Assembly (NCBI RefSeq): GCF_008711155.1
Contig: NZ_VUYQ01000002.1
Span: forward strand, 558,001 to 622,000
Source of the DNA: Dechloromonas sp. CZR5
GTDB lineage: Bacteria > Pseudomonadota > Gammaproteobacteria > Burkholderiales > Rhodocyclaceae
Direction: 5' to 3'
Length of the DNA stretch: 64,000 bases
This document shows positions 60,422 through 64,000 of the stretch, piece by piece (the stretch's first letter is position 1; every line of letters starts with the position of its first letter). The translations under genes and the position numbers were made by a program. Below the pieces are notes generated by a model that was not told the origin of the DNA, made no database searches, and was given only the letters and a program-made list of their open reading frames with translations.

Positions 60422-61225
60422 TCAGAAAGTGCGCGAAACGGAGAATACGACGGTGGCGCGACCTGCATCCATGCGTTTGGAACCGGTCTGGCTGCCCGTA
60501 TTGTCGATATCGTTGCTGAAACAGTAGAACTCGCCGCGACCGCAATCGCCCTTGGCATTGGTGTCGATGTAGCTCAATCCGAGCAGCCAGCCGTTGATAT
60601 CCTTGGTTACGCCCAGTTTCCAGTCGGTATAGCTGGCATTCGCCACCTTGCGGAAAAACAGGTGACCGACATGGGCGTTGAGGCCCCAGCCAGCGCCCAG
60701 ATCAAAGTTGGTTGCGACATCCAGATAGCCCGTGCCGTCGGTTTTCTCGCCGTTGGGTCCCTTGGCGTTGAAATAGTCGGTCATGGCGTAGTAATACTTG
60801 GCCGACAGGAATTTCCAGCTGGCACCAGCATACAGTTCGCCGTTTTTCACGCGCTTGCCGTTCAGGTCGGAACCCGGATAGGCGTAGTAGATGCCGCCGA
60901 TATCCAGTCCGACATCGCCGATGGAGACTTTGTAACCGCCGTAGAAGTCCATTTCCAGATTGCCGTTGGGATAGCCGGCACCGGCGTTGACGTTGGAGTT
61001 CCAGTTGCCGACATAAAGGCCGCTGCCGTGGGCGTAATCGATGCCGCCCTGGAGCGCCGGTTGGCCAAAGGTCTGGGCAATGCCGCGGAAACGGTATTGG
61101 CTGAACAGCCCCGCATTGCCGGTCAAGGCCTGTGGCGTCGTTTCAAGCGCTCCGGTTGTCGATTGAGCCAATGCCGGCAGGCTGAAACTGCCGGCCAAAG
61201 CGGCAGCGATGATGATTTTCTTCAA
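60422..61225 (-). CDS. TorF/Gcw-type putative porin
   Basis: A 267-residue outer-membrane beta-barrel protein of the family known as TIGR02001 (Gcw_chp, TorF). It has a signal peptide (MKKIIIAAALAGSFSLPALA), the early family motif GLFSQYRFRGIAQTFGQPAL with alternating GGIDYAHGSGLYVGNWNSNV, and a C-terminal phenylalanine (VVFSVSRTF) as required for outer-membrane insertion. It starts at TTG (61223-61225) with AGGAG upstream. It lies 54 bp after kdpC and before a terminator, so it belongs to the kdp structural operon; a role in letting K+ across the outer membrane is an inference. Confidence 0.87.
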   Translation of the reverse strand: MKKIIIAAALAGSFSLPALAQSTTGALETTPQALTGNAGLFSQYRFRGIAQTFGQPALQGGIDYAHGSGLYVGNWNSNVNAGAGYPNGNLEMDFYGGYKVSIGDVGLDIGGIYYAYPGSDLNGKRVKNGELYAGASWKFLSAKYYYAMTDYFNAKGPNGEKTDGTGYLDVATNFDLGAGWGLNAHVGHLFFRKVANASYTDWKLGVTKDINGWLLGLSYIDTNAKGDCGRGEFYCFSNDIDNTGSQTGSKRMDAGRATVVFSVSRTF

Positions 61226-61279
61226 GAGATCTCTCCTGTCTTTTGTCTATGAGCGCCCGGCCATGGCCGGGCATGAGGG

Positions 61280-61861
61280 TTATCGGGTAGCAGCCAGCTT
61301 GTCGAGGGCCAGGTTGAGTTCCAGGACATTGACGCGTGGTTCGCCGAGAACGCCGAGTTGGCGGCCTTCCGTATGGCTGGCGATCAGTTCGCGGACCTGC
61401 TCTTCCGGCAGATGGCGGTGGCGGGCGATGCGCGGCGCCTGCCAGCGCGCGGCAGCAACGCTGATGTGCGGGTCGAGGCCGCTGCCGGAGGCGGTAACCA
61501 GGTCGACCGGAATGGCGGCCGTCTGGGTCGGGTCGCTCGCCTTGAGCGCTTCGATGCGATTGTTGACGGATTCTTCCAGCGCCGGATTCAGCGGCCCTTG
61601 ATTGGAAGCGCCGGATGAGGCCGCGTTGAAGGGCATCGGCGCGGTCGCCGACGGCCGACCCCAGAAATGGCCGGGATCGGAAAACGCCTGTCCGATCAGG
61701 CGCGATCCGCGTGTCTTGCCATCCTGGACAATCAGGCTGCCGTTGGCCTGATCCTGAAAAGCCGTCTGCGCGATGCCGGTAATCAGCGCCGGGTAGGCTG
61801 CACCGGTCAACACCGTCAGCAGGCCGAAAACGACGAATGCGGGTTTGAGTTCCTTGAGCAT
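61280..61861 (-). CDS. kdpC: Potassium-transporting ATPase subunit KdpC
   Basis: A 193-residue single-span subunit of the high-affinity KdpFABC pump. It starts [20 protein letters not shown] (membrane helix about 8-28), then shows [17 protein letters not shown], the conserved [13 protein letters not shown] motif, and the C-terminal [10 protein letters not shown]. The ATG at 61859-61861 lies 14 bp after kdpB. Length is typical (190). Confidence 0.97.
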   Translation of the reverse strand: MLKELKPAFVVFGLLTVLTGAAYPALITGIAQTAFQDQANGSLIVQDGKTRGSRLIGQAFSDPGHFWGRPSATAPMPFNAASSGASNQGPLNPALEESVNNRIEALKASDPTQTAAIPVDLVTASGSGLDPHISVAAARWQAPRIARHRHLPEEQVRELIASHTEGRQLGVLGEPRVNVLELNLALDKLAATR

Positions 61862-61875
61862 TTCAGGCTCCTCCG

Positions 61876-63954
<2,079 letters not shown>

Positions 63955-63961
63955 ATTCTCC

Positions 63962-64000
63962 TTAGCGGGCGCCGATCATTTGCAGGTGTTCAACGATGGG
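63962..64000 (-). CDS. kdpA: Potassium-transporting ATPase subunit KdpA, C-terminal end only
   Basis: Only the last 12 codons and stop are inside the window, reading [12 protein letters not shown]. This matches the usual KdpA C terminus (GPIVEHL) and the position directly upstream of kdpB. The rest of the gene, and kdpF and the KdpE-controlled promoter, lie beyond the right edge. Confidence 0.85.
   Translation of the reverse strand, partial: PIVEHLQMIGAR

Overview
The window is a GC-rich chromosomal segment from a betaproteobacterium, most probably a Rhodocyclales member (Dechloromonas/Azonexus/Azospira-like). The gene families and gene order point that way: rpmH-rnpA-yidD-yidC-mnmE diverging from dnaA-dnaN-gyrB; def-fmt-htpX-rsmB-DUF4390-ntrYX-trkAH-hemE-priA; the proteobacterial (ferrooxidans-type) gshA; and a methionine-rich MXKDX peptide operon. 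The taxonomic call is an inference, because no rRNA gene is present. It is the replication-origin region: the strand switch and dnaA lie near 3.5 kb, candidate DnaA boxes flank dnaA, and three parS-like centromere sites sit at 6.5, 26.9 and 38.5 kb.

Layout. 0-3.5 kb (minus): mnmE (cut by the window edge), yidC, yidD, rnpA, rpmH. 3.7-9.5 kb (plus): dnaA, dnaN, gyrB, dtd. 9.5-15 kb (minus): a very large hybrid histidine kinase with its HD-GYP response regulator. 15-18.5 kb (minus): gshA-gshB-apbE. 18.7-26.9 kb: ybiT, glpM, an unknown protein, an OmpR-type two-component pair diverging from an NTF2-like periplasmic protein, a DUF1857 protein, rsuA and oxyR. 27-29.5 kb (minus): a periplasmic redox operon (DUF1223 CxxC protein, b-type cytochrome, YedY-type molybdoenzyme, methionine-rich MXKDX peptide) that matches the hypochlorite-scavenging module described in Azospira. 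29.9-34.6 kb (minus): topB and a LysM protein-dprA pair. 34.7-37 kb (plus): def, fmt, htpX. 37-39.4 kb (minus): RHH protein, DJ-1/PfpI protein, speD-type AdoMet decarboxylase, S1/P1 nuclease. 39.4-51 kb (plus): rsmB, DUF4390, ntrY-like kinase, an NtrX-like regulator with a degenerate AAA+ module, trkA, trkH, hemE, priA. 51-54 kb: a calcium-motif protein convergent with MFS and MOSC genes. 54-64 kb (minus): a kdp locus (kdpA end, kdpB, kdpC, a TorF/Gcw-type porin, then a CorA-like protein, kdpD, kdpE and an ROK sugar kinase).

Most of the content is core housekeeping. The least ordinary parts are: (i) the redox operon with a co-transcribed thioredoxin-like DUF1223 protein and an ECF-like promoter, but no sigma/anti-sigma pair beside it; (ii) the kdp locus carrying a porin, a CorA-like membrane protein and an ROK kinase, with translational coupling between the last four genes; (iii) an NtrX homologue that has lost its Walker A and GAFTGA motifs; (iv) a DnaA-box cluster in the AT-rich hemE-priA gap, 44 kb from dnaA; (v) an 83-bp nested inverted-repeat element upstream of the redox operon; (vi) parS-like sites placed in a gyrB leader and inside a coding sequence. 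I saw no tRNA, rRNA, CRISPR array, insertion sequence or prophage. I did not find a clearly new multi-gene system; the redox operon and the extended kdp locus are the best candidates for follow-up.
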